64,000 nucleotides of DNA, taken from NCBI GenBank assembly GCA_934691625.1, contig CAKUTA010000001.1:372001-436000 (forward strand), written 5' to 3'. The notes under the pieces were generated by a model. The model did not search any database. It was given only the letters and a program-made list of their open reading frames with translations, and was not told the origin of the DNA. This document shows, piece by piece, positions 1 through 7,225 of this stretch. The stretch is from an uncultured Bacteroidales bacterium (GTDB lineage Bacteria > Bacteroidota > Bacteroidia > Bacteroidales > UBA932). Positions within the stretch are counted from its first letter, which is position 1. Each line of letters opens with the position of its first letter. The position numbers and the translations under genes are program-made.

Positions 1-806
1 AGCGCCTCTATGTTTCTGCAGTTGACATTGTATCTGCATCGCTCCATCTCTTCAGCCATTGCACCATATAACGAATGATTCTCGAAATCCTCGGCTATAT
101 CGTACTCGCTTCCGGCTACTGCCTTCGATGCGGCCACAGCATTGTCCGGGCTTCCGAAAATCTTGTTGATTTCATCATAATCTGTTATGTCATACCTGTA
201 TATGATATAATCGGTAAGCTGTTCCGCTTCATCTTCATTCAGTTTCAGGAATAAGCGCCGTAGGGCAGCATAGCTCAGATATGAGCCTGAGTCATGTATG
301 GTATTGACCATATTGATACTGTCCCTTAAGGCCTTTCTGGCCGTGCTCATGTTAAGCTTTTCGGAAAAAGGATGCGCGGAGTTCCGGTAAGCTATCAGGT
401 TCCATCTGTATTCTTCTGATGTTTTGCTTAATTTCCCGGCTGTCGGATTGTTATATATGTATATGATGCAGGATTTGACCAGTTTTCCTGTTGCTTTTAT
501 TGCCTTACCGGACTTCTTGATGAAAAGACTCTTCCCAGTCCTTCCGTATTCCCGGTTGTAGATTTTTGCGAATTGCCGTTCGAACTCAGCCATGCTTTTG
601 ATGGCTGTATCGCCATCGGTGGTCAATTCCAGGTAATGGAAATGATTCGGCATGATGCAGAACGCCAGAATCTTTTTCTTCTTCCTCTTTGCAATACTGC
701 AGAACAATGTCAGAAATACGAGATAGTCATGCCTGGTGTAGAAAATGACATTGCCGTCAATGCCTTTAGAATAAAAATGGACGTGTGCCCATGAATAATT
801 TTTCAT
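1..806 (-). CDS. Y1/RAYT-type (IS200-like) transposase, 5' part; gene runs off the window start
   Basis: This is the N-terminal part of a REP-associated tyrosine (Y1) transposase; the 3' end lies outside the window. The reading frame is open from the ATG at 806 to base 1 (268 codons). It has the HUH metal-binding motif as MPNHFHYL near residue 55, and Tyr residues in KIYNREYGR and SCIIYIYNNP, the region that carries the nucleophile in this family. It is a clear paralogue of the complete gene at 32195-33142: both share HFYSKxIDG near the start, AEFERQF/SEFERQF, and RWNLxAYxNxAxPxS. These enzymes cut and rejoin single-stranded DNA at hairpins. Two short repeats (828-946 and 1022-1111) lie directly upstream, which fits a RAYT with its cognate repeats. 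Whether the gene is intact beyond the edge cannot be seen. Confidence 0.85.
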   Translation of the reverse strand, partial: MKNYSWAHVHFYSKGIDGNVIFYTRHDYLVFLTLFCSIAKRKKKKILAFCIMPNHFHYLELTTDGDTAIKSMAEFERQFAKIYNREYGRTGKSLFIKKSGKAIKATGKLVKSCIIYIYNNPTAGKLSKTSEEYRWNLIAYRNSAHPFSEKLNMSTARKALRDSINMVNTIHDSGSYLSYAALRRLFLKLNEDEAEQLTDYIIYRYDITDYDEINKIFGSPDNAVAASKAVAGSEYDIAEDFENHSLYGAMAEEMERCRYNVNCRNIEA

Positions 807-827
807 GATGTTATGGTTTTAGCATTA

Positions 828-946
828 ATAAGTTGTTTTGGAAAAGTTGTTTTGAGGTAAAATTCCTTCATCTTCATCCCGAGTTCCCAGGTCGAATCTG
901 AAGCATTTCCCTCTCAAACCTTCAGGCAAATATTTCAAAACAGCTA
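828..946 (-). repeat. Family A interspersed repeat, copy A1 (internally deleted)
   Basis: On the minus strand this copy reads CTGTTTTGAAAT, then GCCTGAAGGTTTGAGAGG, a CTTCAG partner that closes a small hairpin, then ACTCGGGATGAAGATGAAGG and TTTTACCTCAAAACAAC. It aligns along its length with copies at 5937-6100 and 49303-49441 but lacks about 40 bp of their middle. It lies just upstream of the RAYT gene that ends the window. A 64-codon reading frame over it is a by-product of the repeat and not a gene. Confidence 0.75.
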
Positions 947-1021
947 CTAAATAAATGTTATGAACATTAAGCAAAGTCTGTGCCTGACTGACTTTGTCCG
1001 CACGTGGAATGTTATGCACTG

Positions 1022-1111
1022 ATACTCAGCTACAAACGCAAATTACTACTCCTCTGATGCTAGAGTAGTAATTTGCTTATCTTTATGAATTATAAGGTGT
1101 TACGCTCCACT
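1022..1111. repeat. Family B hairpin repeat, copy B1
   Basis: A perfect 14-bp inverted repeat (1038-1051 and 1063-1076, arm GCAAATTACTACTC, 11-nt loop) is followed by an outer end that reads GTGGAGCGTAACAC on the minus strand. The same outer end, GTGGAGCGTAA, starts the copies at 31734 and 46591. It begins 4 bp after the stop codon of the DUF2147 gene at 1115 and may end its transcript. Confidence 0.75.
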
Positions 1112-1114
1112 CTT

Positions 1115-1531
1115 CTACAGCCGCTTCCAGGTGGAATTGCGCCCAAGTGCCGGAACTCCGATATATCCACGGAGCGTAAGATTGCCGTCAGACTTCATCT
1201 TGATCGTGGCCTTATATGTGTTTCCGCTTTCAGGGTCGTAGATGGTGCCGTTTTTCCATACGCCATCAACGTATGCCATATCTTTCAGAATGACGACGCC
1301 TTTCAACGCTCTTGCCTTCAGAGATGCATCCGGATTCTTCTCGTCTTTCGCATTCTCGATGCTGGTCCATATCAATGTCCCTATGTACTTGCCGTCTTTT
1401 TTCGTGACCTGGACCTTGCCCGTCCCGTTCTCCGACAGATAGGTCCCCAGAATCTTGTCGGCAACACTTGTCTGCCCGAATGCCAATGCCGCCATACATA
1501 TCAGCATGGCCGAAATGATCAATTTCTTCAT
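1115..1531 (-). CDS. Exported DUF2147 family protein
   Basis: Small secreted protein of 138 residues. The start is the ATG at 1531, because the protein then opens with a classical signal peptide (MKKLIISAMLICMAALAFGQ, cleavage after AFG or GQ); the 13 codons upstream that remain open have no such character. The mature part (ILGTYLSENGTGKVQVTKKDG...WTSIENAKDEKNPDASLK...GTIYDPESGNTYKATIKM...LTLRGYIGVPALGRNSTWKR) matches DUF2147: an opening G-x-W/Y, the LK-R/D-ALKG block, the IYDP-x-SGNTY block and the final LRGY-G...R-x-x-x-W-x-R. DUF2147 proteins are extracytoplasmic beta-barrel-like domains of unknown role. It is a lone gene with divergent neighbours and a repeat hairpin right behind it. Confidence 0.85.
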   Translation of the reverse strand: MKKLIISAMLICMAALAFGQTSVADKILGTYLSENGTGKVQVTKKDGKYIGTLIWTSIENAKDEKNPDASLKARALKGVVILKDMAYVDGVWKNGTIYDPESGNTYKATIKMKSDGNLTLRGYIGVPALGRNSTWKRL

Positions 1532-1647
1532 GATATTATCTATTTGTTCTCCCCAATCTGCAAAATCCATGCTTCTGTGCCTGCTTGTGCTACTTTTCCT
1601 ACCTGAGTTATCCTGTTTTGAACAAAAATAGCCGAAGCCAAGCCTGT

Positions 1648-1679
1648 TTTCATATTTCGCTAAATAATTGCTAAATTTG
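1648..1679 (+). promoter_or_regulatory. Probable promoter of the GNAT-like gene
   Basis: TTTC (1648-1651), 20-bp spacer, then TAAATTTG (1672-1679), a full match to the Bacteroidota -7 box. It lies after the TTG at 1668 that could open the reading frame, which supports the ATG at 1722 as the real start. Confidence 0.6.
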
Positions 1680-1721
1680 CAGACTGCACCGGAAATGGTG
1701 CTTTGTACTAAAACCAGAGAT

Positions 1722-2873
1722 ATGGCGAACTATAATATCGTTGAGGTCAAGGGAAAGAAAGACCTGAAGAAATTCATCAGTTTCCCTGACGAGTTGTATA
1801 AGGACTGCGAACAGTATGTCCCGGCGCTTCATTCCGACCAGGTGTTCAGCCTGACAAATGATCCGGCACTGGACTATTGTTCACATAAGATGTGGCTTGT
1901 GATGGACGGAAATAAAGTCGCGGGCCGGATCTGCGCCATGATAAATCCTCGCTATAACGAGCTTTACAATAAGAAGCGTGTCCGTTTCGGATGGTTCGAC
2001 ACGATCAATGACATTGAAGTGGCAGGACTGCTTCTCAGGACAGCTGAAGACTGGGCGAAGGAAAACGGCATGACCGAGGTGCATGGTCCATTGTATTACA
2101 ACACGTTGGGAAAGCAGGGCATGCTTGTCGAGGGCTTTGAAAACATCCCACCGTTCAACTGCCTGTATAATTTCCCCTATTACAATGACCTTGTCACGGC
2201 GCTTGGCTATGAGAAAGAGTGCGACTGGCTGCAGTACAGGATGGATGCGTCACAGGGAGTGCAGGAGAAGATGACCAGGATTGCCGGGATGCTGAAGGAA
2301 AGGTACAATCTGCATGAGGGGCTTCTGAGCAAGCTGAAGAAGGACAAGGCGATGGTGAAGTATTTCTTCAAGGTATATAACGAAAGCTTCGCCTCTGCGG
2401 TGTATAATTTCATTCCATTTACTGACAAGGAAATAGAGCATGAGGCGAAGGTCTCGATGCCTTTCATCTCAGATAAAGTCAGCAGCATTGTCCTGGATGA
2501 GAATAATGAGCTTGTAGCCTTCGGAATTGCGTTCCCTAGCATGTCGAAGGCTCTGCAGAAAGCGAAAGGACATCTGTTCCCGTTCGGATGGTTTCACCTC
2601 CTCAGTGCGATGCATAACTACGAGGTGGTGGACCTTATGCTAAACGGGGCGGTGCCTCAGTGGCAGAACAAGGGCGTGAGCGCGATATTTCATTGCTCGA
2701 TGGCTGCCAAGTATAAGAAGGCCAAGACGGTATATGCGATATCCAATCCTCAGATCGAGACGAACAGCGCCGTGAATGTGTGGGGCAAATATGAACATGA
2801 ACTGTTCATGCGCCGCCGCTGCTATGTCAAGAGCCTGTCAGGTGCGGCAGAGATTGAAAAGAAAGTAAAATAA
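1722..2873 (+). CDS. GNAT-like N-acetyltransferase domain protein (YghO-like)
   Basis: 383-residue cytoplasmic protein of a family widespread in Bacteroidota and annotated as GNAT or YghO-like; the acyl acceptor is not known. Recognisable blocks are KKFISFPDELYKDCEQYVP, the GRICAMINPRYNE strand, RFGWFDTINDIEVA, a TEVHGPLYYNTLGKQGMLVEGF block where relatives have GPLGFTDLDPEGMLIEGF, and YNFPYYNDLVTALGYEKECDW. The C-terminal half has WQNKGVSAIFHCSMA, which resembles the Q-x-x-G-x-A acetyl-CoA loop of GNAT enzymes. The start was chosen from the promoter position. prfA follows 18 bp downstream on the same strand, so the two are probably co-transcribed. Confidence 0.75.
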   Translation: MANYNIVEVKGKKDLKKFISFPDELYKDCEQYVPALHSDQVFSLTNDPALDYCSHKMWLVMDGNKVAGRICAMINPRYNELYNKKRVRFGWFDTINDIEVAGLLLRTAEDWAKENGMTEVHGPLYYNTLGKQGMLVEGFENIPPFNCLYNFPYYNDLVTALGYEKECDWLQYRMDASQGVQEKMTRIAGMLKERYNLHEGLLSKLKKDKAMVKYFFKVYNESFASAVYNFIPFTDKEIEHEAKVSMPFISDKVSSIVLDENNELVAFGIAFPSMSKALQKAKGHLFPFGWFHLLSAMHNYEVVDLMLNGAVPQWQNKGVSAIFHCSMAAKYKKAKTVYAISNPQIETNSAVNVWGKYEHELFMRRRCYVKSLSGAAEIEKKVK

Positions 2874-2891
2874 TTAAATAGCCTAGAATAT

Positions 2892-3992
2892 ATGGCAGAG
2901 AAAAATACATTGCTTGAGAAGGTGCTGAGTCTTCAGGACAAATTCACCTCGCTGCAGAACCAGCTTTCAGACCCGGCAGTGATGTCGGATATGAAGAGAT
3001 ATGTGCAGTTGAACAAGGACTACAAGGAGCTGGAGCCGATTATAAAGGCCGGTCTTGACTATAAGAAGATGGTCGATGAACTGGCATCAGCGAAGGACAT
3101 CATGGCCAATGAAAAGGACGAGGACCTTAAGGAGATGGCGAGGGAGGAGATTGCGGAGATAGAGCCGAAACTTCCTGAGATGGAGCAGAATATAAAGCTT
3201 CTGCTTATTCCGTCCGATCCTGATGACAGCAAGAATGCGATGGTCGAGATCCGTGGTGGTACAGGTGGTGACGAGGCTGCAATCTTCGCCGGGGACCTTT
3301 TCAGGATGTATTCCAAATATGCAGAGCGTAAGGGCTGGAAGCTTGAGGTTTCCGACCAGGCTCCAGGCACGTCAGGCGGTTTCAAGCAGATTGTTTTCAA
3401 ACTCTCATGCCCTGACGGTGTCTATGGGACAATGAAATATGAGTCCGGTGTGCATCGTGTGCAGCGTGTGCCTCAGACTGAGACCCAGGGCCGTATCCAG
3501 ACTTCGGCTGCCTCCGTGGCAGTGTTCCCTGAAGCTGACGAGTTCGACATTGACCTGGATATGAACGATATCCGTAAGGATACATTCTGTTCCTCAGGTC
3601 CTGGAGGGCAGGGCGTAAACACGACGTATTCAGCAGTGCGTCTTACCCATATCCCTTCAGGTATCGTGGTTCAGTGCCAGGAGGAACGTTCCCAGCTGAA
3701 GAACTTCGACAGGGCTTTGGAGGAGCTGCGTACCCGTCTTTACAATATGGAGCATCAGAAATACCTTGACGGCATCGCAGCAAAGCGTAAGACCATGGTT
3801 TCGACCGGAGACCGCTCCGCGAAGATCAGGACGTATAATTATCCTCAGTCGCGTGTAACGGATCACCGCATAAACTGGTCAATGTACAATCTCCCCGCCT
3901 TCATGGATGGTGATATCCAGGAGTGCATAGACCAGCTGCAGATTGCCGAGAATGCCGAGCGTCTCAAGGCTGCCGGCGATGATGAGAATTAA
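2892..3992 (+). CDS. prfA: Peptide chain release factor 1
   Basis: Class I release factor that recognises UAA/UAG and triggers release of the peptide on the ribosome. The 366 residues are full length for RF1. The PCRF domain occupies about residues 1-200; the catalytic GGQ motif is in [20 protein letters not shown] at about residue 240. The tripeptide anticodon region reads [19 protein letters not shown], and the PxT-type element (PQT) marks RF1 and not RF2; RF2 would have SPF. No frameshift site is expected or seen. It is probably in an operon with the GNAT-like gene in front. Confidence 0.97.
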   Translation: MAEKNTLLEKVLSLQDKFTSLQNQLSDPAVMSDMKRYVQLNKDYKELEPIIKAGLDYKKMVDELASAKDIMANEKDEDLKEMAREEIAEIEPKLPEMEQNIKLLLIPSDPDDSKNAMVEIRGGTGGDEAAIFAGDLFRMYSKYAERKGWKLEVSDQAPGTSGGFKQIVFKLSCPDGVYGTMKYESGVHRVQRVPQTETQGRIQTSAASVAVFPEADEFDIDLDMNDIRKDTFCSSGPGGQGVNTTYSAVRLTHIPSGIVVQCQEERSQLKNFDRALEELRTRLYNMEHQKYLDGIAAKRKTMVSTGDRSAKIRTYNYPQSRVTDHRINWSMYNLPAFMDGDIQECIDQLQIAENAERLKAAGDDEN

Positions 3993-4035
3993 TATCCCTC
4001 TTCACGGTCGTTCAGCTGACAGCAATATGAGGTGC

Positions 4036-4147
4036 GAGCGTGGAATGTAATTTATTGATCTATTGAATGTTAAACGAAATGCTACTCCATACTTTCAAGA
4101 GTAGAAAATAGTTTAATGTGCTGTGAATCATGAGATTACGCTTCATA
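4036..4147. repeat. Family B hairpin repeat, copy B2
   Basis: It starts with GAGCGTGGAATGTAA, identical to the outer end of the copy at 60546-60659, holds a small central hairpin (CTACT/AGTAG at 4083-4104) and ends with TTACGCTTCA, roughly the reverse complement of the start. It lies about 40 bp after the prfA stop. Confidence 0.65.
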
Positions 4148-4290
4148 GACAGAAAAAATGGGTCTCATCAGACGCCAGGCGTAGAACAGCGAAATGTTGG
4201 CCTTGCGCTCTGGTACGTACGGAGCCCTGACTCTTCCCTCTCCCAGTAGGGGGATTGCGAGGGTTTGAATGAGGGACCGAAAAGGGGGTA

Positions 4291-4396
4291 TCATGCGTCA
4301 CGAGACGCGGCTGGAGCTGGTAGGCAAGTTAGTCTGCATCGATGAAATCCCACAGCCCCATATCCTGTGTGGCGGAGAACTTGAGGGGAAAATTAA
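4291..4396 (+). repeat. Family C structured direct repeat, unit 1
   Basis: About 105 bp beginning TCATGCGTCACGAGACGC, in which GCGTC-ACGA-GACGC folds to a tight 5-bp hairpin, followed by GGCTGGAGCTGGTAGGCA and ending in GAGGGGAAAATTA. It is repeated in the same orientation at 4510-4617. I do not recognise it as a known riboswitch or RNA class. The 107-codon frame across both units starts at the same ATG in each repeat and has no recognisable protein features. Confidence 0.6.
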
Positions 4397-4399
4397 TAC

Positions 4400-4447
4400 G
4401 TCGTCATCAGACGACCGGACGGGTCCGGGTATTTGCGGAGCAAATAC
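4400..4447. other. Three consecutive perfect hairpins between the family C units
   Basis: GTCGT/ACGAC (4400-4404, 4411-4415), CCGGAC/GTCCGG (4415-4420, 4423-4428) and GTATTTG/CAAATAC (4429-4435, 4441-4447) follow each other almost without a gap. Such dense stems suggest a structured RNA or a DNA-hairpin recombination site. The rest of 4148-4653 holds no convincing gene. Confidence 0.55.
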
Positions 4448-4509
4448 GTGGAGGACGATAGGTTACGCGTTTGTAGTAACGACATGGCTTAAGCATAATA
4501 GAAAATATA

Positions 4510-4617
4510 TCATGCGTCACGAGACGCGGCCGGAGCTGGCGGGCAGTGTTGTCTGCGGCGATGGAAAGCCCGAAGGCCCACATCCCCCATAGTGGGGGAC
4601 CGGAAGGGGAAAATATA
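4510..4617 (+). repeat. Family C structured direct repeat, unit 2
   Basis: Second unit with the same opening TCATGCGTCACGAGACGCGG and the same hairpin (4514-4527). Differences from unit 1 are scattered substitutions. Near its 3' end there is an extra stem CCCCC-atagt-GGGGG (4584-4598), then GGAAGGGGAAAATATA. It ends 36 bp before the transporter start codon, so the array could act in that gene's leader. Confidence 0.6.
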
Positions 4618-4653
4618 TAGTGTATTCCAGGAAACCACTTAAAAAACAAGAAA

Positions 4654-5331
4654 ATGAATAAAAAAGTATCAGTAGTATTCATGCTGATGGCAGTACTGTT
4701 TATCGTCTGTCTCATTGCATCGAATCTGTTTGCAACAAAAGTGTTCGCCATCGGCAGCATAACGCTCCCTGGCGCAGTTATCATCTTCCCGATTTCCTAT
4801 ATCCTTAATGACTGCTTTGCAGAGGTATGGGGATACCGTAAGGCCAGGCTCGTCATCTGGACAGCTTTTGCCATGAACTTCTTCGTGGCAATCATGGGTC
4901 AGGTCGTCTCCTGGCTTCCTGCTGCATCATTCTGGGATGGCGGAGAGCATTTCAACTATGTGTTCAGCATGGCACCGCGTGTGGCATTTGCCTCTTTGCT
5001 GGCATTCCTTGCCGGTTCCACGATGAACGCCTTTGTCATGAGCCGCATGAAAATCGCATCCAAGGGCAAGGGCTTTTCAGCCAGGGCAATCCTCTCCTCT
5101 GTGGCAGGAGAAGGTCTGGACTCATTGATATTCATGCCTATCGTCTTCTGGGGCGCAGACATAAAGTCGCTCGTGTCAATGATGGTGGCCCAGGTGACAT
5201 TCAAGGTCTGCTACGAAATCGTGATTCTTCCGATCACTATCCATGTGGTCAAGGCATTGAAACGCTACGAAGGTATCGATACATTCGATGAGAATATATC
5301 GTACAATCCGTTCAGAATTTCTGATATTTGA
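4654..5331 (+). CDS. yhhQ: Queuosine precursor transporter (YhhQ/VUT family)
   Basis: Inner-membrane carrier of the family that takes up queuosine precursors (preQ0/preQ1). It has 225 residues, the usual size, with about six hydrophobic segments. Family marks are the N-terminal CLIASNLFATKVFAIG, then PGAVIIFPISYILNDCFAEVWGY, and RAILSSVAGEGLDSLIFMPIVF with the conserved G-E-G-x-D-S. The gene precedes queF (QueF reduces preQ0 to preQ1), so the two together suggest salvage of preQ0; queC, queD and queE are not in this window. I looked for a preQ1 riboswitch in the leader and found none that fits. Confidence 0.9.
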   Translation: MNKKVSVVFMLMAVLFIVCLIASNLFATKVFAIGSITLPGAVIIFPISYILNDCFAEVWGYRKARLVIWTAFAMNFFVAIMGQVVSWLPAASFWDGGEHFNYVFSMAPRVAFASLLAFLAGSTMNAFVMSRMKIASKGKGFSARAILSSVAGEGLDSLIFMPIVFWGADIKSLVSMMVAQVTFKVCYEIVILPITIHVVKALKRYEGIDTFDENISYNPFRISDI

Positions 5332-5381
5332 ACAGCTTCCCCTTGTCGTTAAGGCTGTTTTGATTTATACCGTTGACTATT

Positions 5382-5440
5382 AGATGTTTAACTATTTTTA
5401 AAATCGGTGGTATCGCTATTTTGAAAATAGTTAAATGTCT
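5382..5440. repeat. AT-rich inverted repeat between transporter gene and queF
   Basis: The arms at 5382-5404 and 5418-5440 pair over 23 bp with three mismatches (core TTTAACTATTTT / AAAATAGTTAAA). It could end the transporter transcript or be a diverged relative of the family B hairpins, but it lacks their GGAGCGTAA ends. Confidence 0.55.
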
Positions 5441-5474
5441 GATAATTAATTGACTAAGAGTAAATCTCGATAAG

Positions 5475-5936
5475 ATGAATAAAGAAAGAGAACAGGAGGG
5501 ACTGCACTCCCTTGGTCACAAGACCGAATACAAGATGGATTATGCTCCTGAGGTGCTGGAGACATTCATAAACAAGCATCAGGACAATGACTACTGGGTC
5601 AGGTTCAACTGCCCTGAATTCACCAGCCTCTGTCCGATTACCGGGCAGCCGGACTTCGCCGAAATACGTATCAGCTATATACCTGATGTGAAGATGGTGG
5701 AAAGCAAGAGTCTTAAGCTCTACCTCTTCAGTTTCCGCAATCATGGCGATTTCCATGAAGACTGTGTCAACAAGATCATGAAAGATCTCATCAAGCTGAT
5801 GGACCCTAAATATATAGAAGTTACAGGGCTGTTTACCCCTCGCGGCGGCATATCCATATACCCGTACGCGAATTACGGACGCCCGGGAACGAAGTTTGAG
5901 AAACTTGCGGAGCAACGTTTCGCCACGCACGAATAA
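5475..5936 (+). CDS. queF: NADPH-dependent 7-cyano-7-deazaguanine (preQ0) reductase
   Basis: Reduces the nitrile of preQ0 to the amine of preQ1 for queuosine in tRNA. At 153 residues it is the short, single-domain (YkvM-like) type. Key residues are visible: the catalytic Cys in [16 protein letters not shown] (about residue 57) with the downstream Asp, the QueF motif [16 protein letters not shown], then FHEDCVNKI and [15 protein letters not shown]. The gene is preceded by the precursor transporter. A repeat (copy A2) starts directly at its stop codon, followed by a strong terminator. Confidence 0.95.
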   Translation: MNKEREQEGLHSLGHKTEYKMDYAPEVLETFINKHQDNDYWVRFNCPEFTSLCPITGQPDFAEIRISYIPDVKMVESKSLKLYLFSFRNHGDFHEDCVNKIMKDLIKLMDPKYIEVTGLFTPRGGISIYPYANYGRPGTKFEKLAEQRFATHE

Positions 5937-6100
5937 GAAACTGTTTTGAAATTATTATCTGAAGGTTTGAGAGGAAAAACCTTCAGGCTTGACCGAGGAT
6001 TCAGGGAAGATAGCGACATCTACCTGACCTGAAAACTCGGGAAGAAGATGAAGGAATTTTACCTCAAATAACTTTTTAATCATTTCCAAACATCTTCTAA
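5937..6100 (+). repeat. Family A interspersed repeat, copy A2 (longest copy)
   Basis: Begins GAAACTGTTTTGAAATTATT immediately after the queF stop, continues with the hairpin CTGAAGGTTT / AAACCTTCAG, and ends ...TTTTTAATCATTTCCAAACATCTTCT, whose reverse complement resembles the start (imperfect terminal inverted repeat). The middle (GAAGATAGCGACATCTAC) is shared with the copy at 49303 but missing from the one at 828. Confidence 0.75.
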
Positions 6101-6106
6101 TGATAA

Positions 6107-6141
6107 GAGGCTGACTAATACTTTTTAGTCAGCCTCATTTT
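6107..6141 (+). terminator. Rho-independent terminator behind queF
   Basis: Perfect 12-bp stem GAGGCTGACTAA / TTAGTCAGCCTC (6107-6118, 6125-6136) with a 6-nt loop and a following ATTTTC tract. Confidence 0.8.
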
Positions 6142-6215
6142 CTTGCTTTTCTGTAAGGCTAGCTCCGATATTGACATCGTTTCCAAATGCTCAATTATCG
6201 GAGATCTCGTCTTCT

Positions 6216-7166
6216 TTACTTATATGAGCATTTAAGCGTGATAGGGTAGTGGTCGGAGATATACTTCACTCCATAGTCTTCTGTGACAATGTGATATGTG
6301 TCTGCATCGATATTGCCTACATAGAAGATGTGGTCAATTGTGGAGCCGCTGGAACCGAACCCATTGTATGTGTTTCCATTCTCTGTTGTTCTGGCCATTG
6401 TCCTGGCATCATTCATTGATGTCCTTATAGGGGCGAGTTCGGTAGATTCAAGCTTGCAGTTAAAGTCTGCCACGAGGAAAATCGGAATGCCGCTTTTGGA
6501 AAGGTCCGAGACCCCGGTGATTTCCTTTATTTTCTTGATTGTAAGGTTACTTGACCGCAGTCTGGCATCAGAACTTACATGGTCGAAATGCGTGGCAAAG
6601 AAATATATTGTCTGGTTATTATGGAGCTTGTCTGAAAGCTTTACCCAGACAACTATTCTTCTTTTTGCGCTGTTCCATGTCGAAAATGTGCCATCCTCAT
6701 TCTTTTCTGGGAGCTTGTCAGGGTTCTCTGCCAGCCAGAAGAAGCCCTTGTCTTCCTGCTTGAACCTGTCTTTCCTGTAAAGGATGCCGACACCCTCGCC
6801 GGAGCCGCCGCTTATACCTTTTCCTGAATCTCTGTCAATATCGTAGTATCCATAATCCTCGGAGAGTGCGTAGGAGATATCCTGTGATTGTGTGGATTTT
6901 ACTTCCTGCAGCCCAAGGAAATCCGGCTTGAGCGTATTGATGAATTTTAAGACCGCGTCCTTACGTGCTGACCATGGATATTCGTCAGAGGTATTGTAGT
7001 ACCTGATATTGAATGAGCCTGCGGTCAATGTCTGTCCGTCTCCGTCAGGCTTGACTTCCTCCTGATTTTTGTTGCCATTCCAGACGTAGTTTATCTCTGG
7101 GTCAGCCTTGCATGCAGATGTAAGCAGCAAGGCTGAAATAAATGCTAAAGAAAATTTAAAGTTCAT
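6216..7166 (-). CDS. Endonuclease/exonuclease/phosphatase-family lipoprotein
   Basis: Predicted surface or periplasmic metal-dependent phosphodiesterase/phosphatase (DNase I-like fold), 316 residues. The N-terminus is a lipoprotein signal with lipobox LTSAC (Cys19). Catalytic landmarks are complete: FNIRYYN, LGLQEVKS (metal-binding Glu), ATHFDHVSSDAR (His), VADFNCK (D-x-N), STIDHIFY and the final SDHYPI (Asp-His). The substrate cannot be read from sequence; relatives cut nucleic acids, phosphoinositides or sphingomyelin. It is the last gene of the SusC/SusD operon, which suggests that a phosphodiester- or phosphate-containing ligand is what the system imports. Confidence 0.88.
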   Translation of the reverse strand: MNFKFSLAFISALLLTSACKADPEINYVWNGNKNQEEVKPDGDGQTLTAGSFNIRYYNTSDEYPWSARKDAVLKFINTLKPDFLGLQEVKSTQSQDISYALSEDYGYYDIDRDSGKGISGGSGEGVGILYRKDRFKQEDKGFFWLAENPDKLPEKNEDGTFSTWNSAKRRIVVWVKLSDKLHNNQTIYFFATHFDHVSSDARLRSSNLTIKKIKEITGVSDLSKSGIPIFLVADFNCKLESTELAPIRTSMNDARTMARTTENGNTYNGFGSSGSTIDHIFYVGNIDADTYHIVTEDYGVKYISDHYPITLKCSYK

Positions 7167-7186
7167 GTTTTATGCCAATAGATTTT

Positions 7187-7219
7187 GGCGCTGTGTTCAG
7201 ACATTCCAGAAACAGCGCC
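7187..7219 (-). other. Intercistronic hairpin between the PKD/propeller gene and the phosphatase gene
   Basis: GGCGCTGT (7187-7194) pairs with ACAGCGCC (7212-7219) just after the stop of the upstream gene. There is no U tract, so processing or transcript stabilisation is more likely than termination. Confidence 0.45.
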
Positions 7220-7225
7220 TGATTG

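Noticed and set aside
825..1019. 64-codon minus-strand frame
   Set aside because: It covers repeat A1 and has no signal, domain or promoter.
4269..4592. 107-codon frame over the two family C repeats
   Set aside because: It starts and partly repeats the same peptide in each repeat unit, lacks any domain, and its codons follow the hairpin structure.
4618..4653. preQ1 riboswitch in the leader of the queuosine-precursor transporter
   Set aside because: An A-rich AAAAAACAAG stretch is present, but the stem and C-rich loop of preQ1-I are not, and no preQ1-II fold could be drawn.
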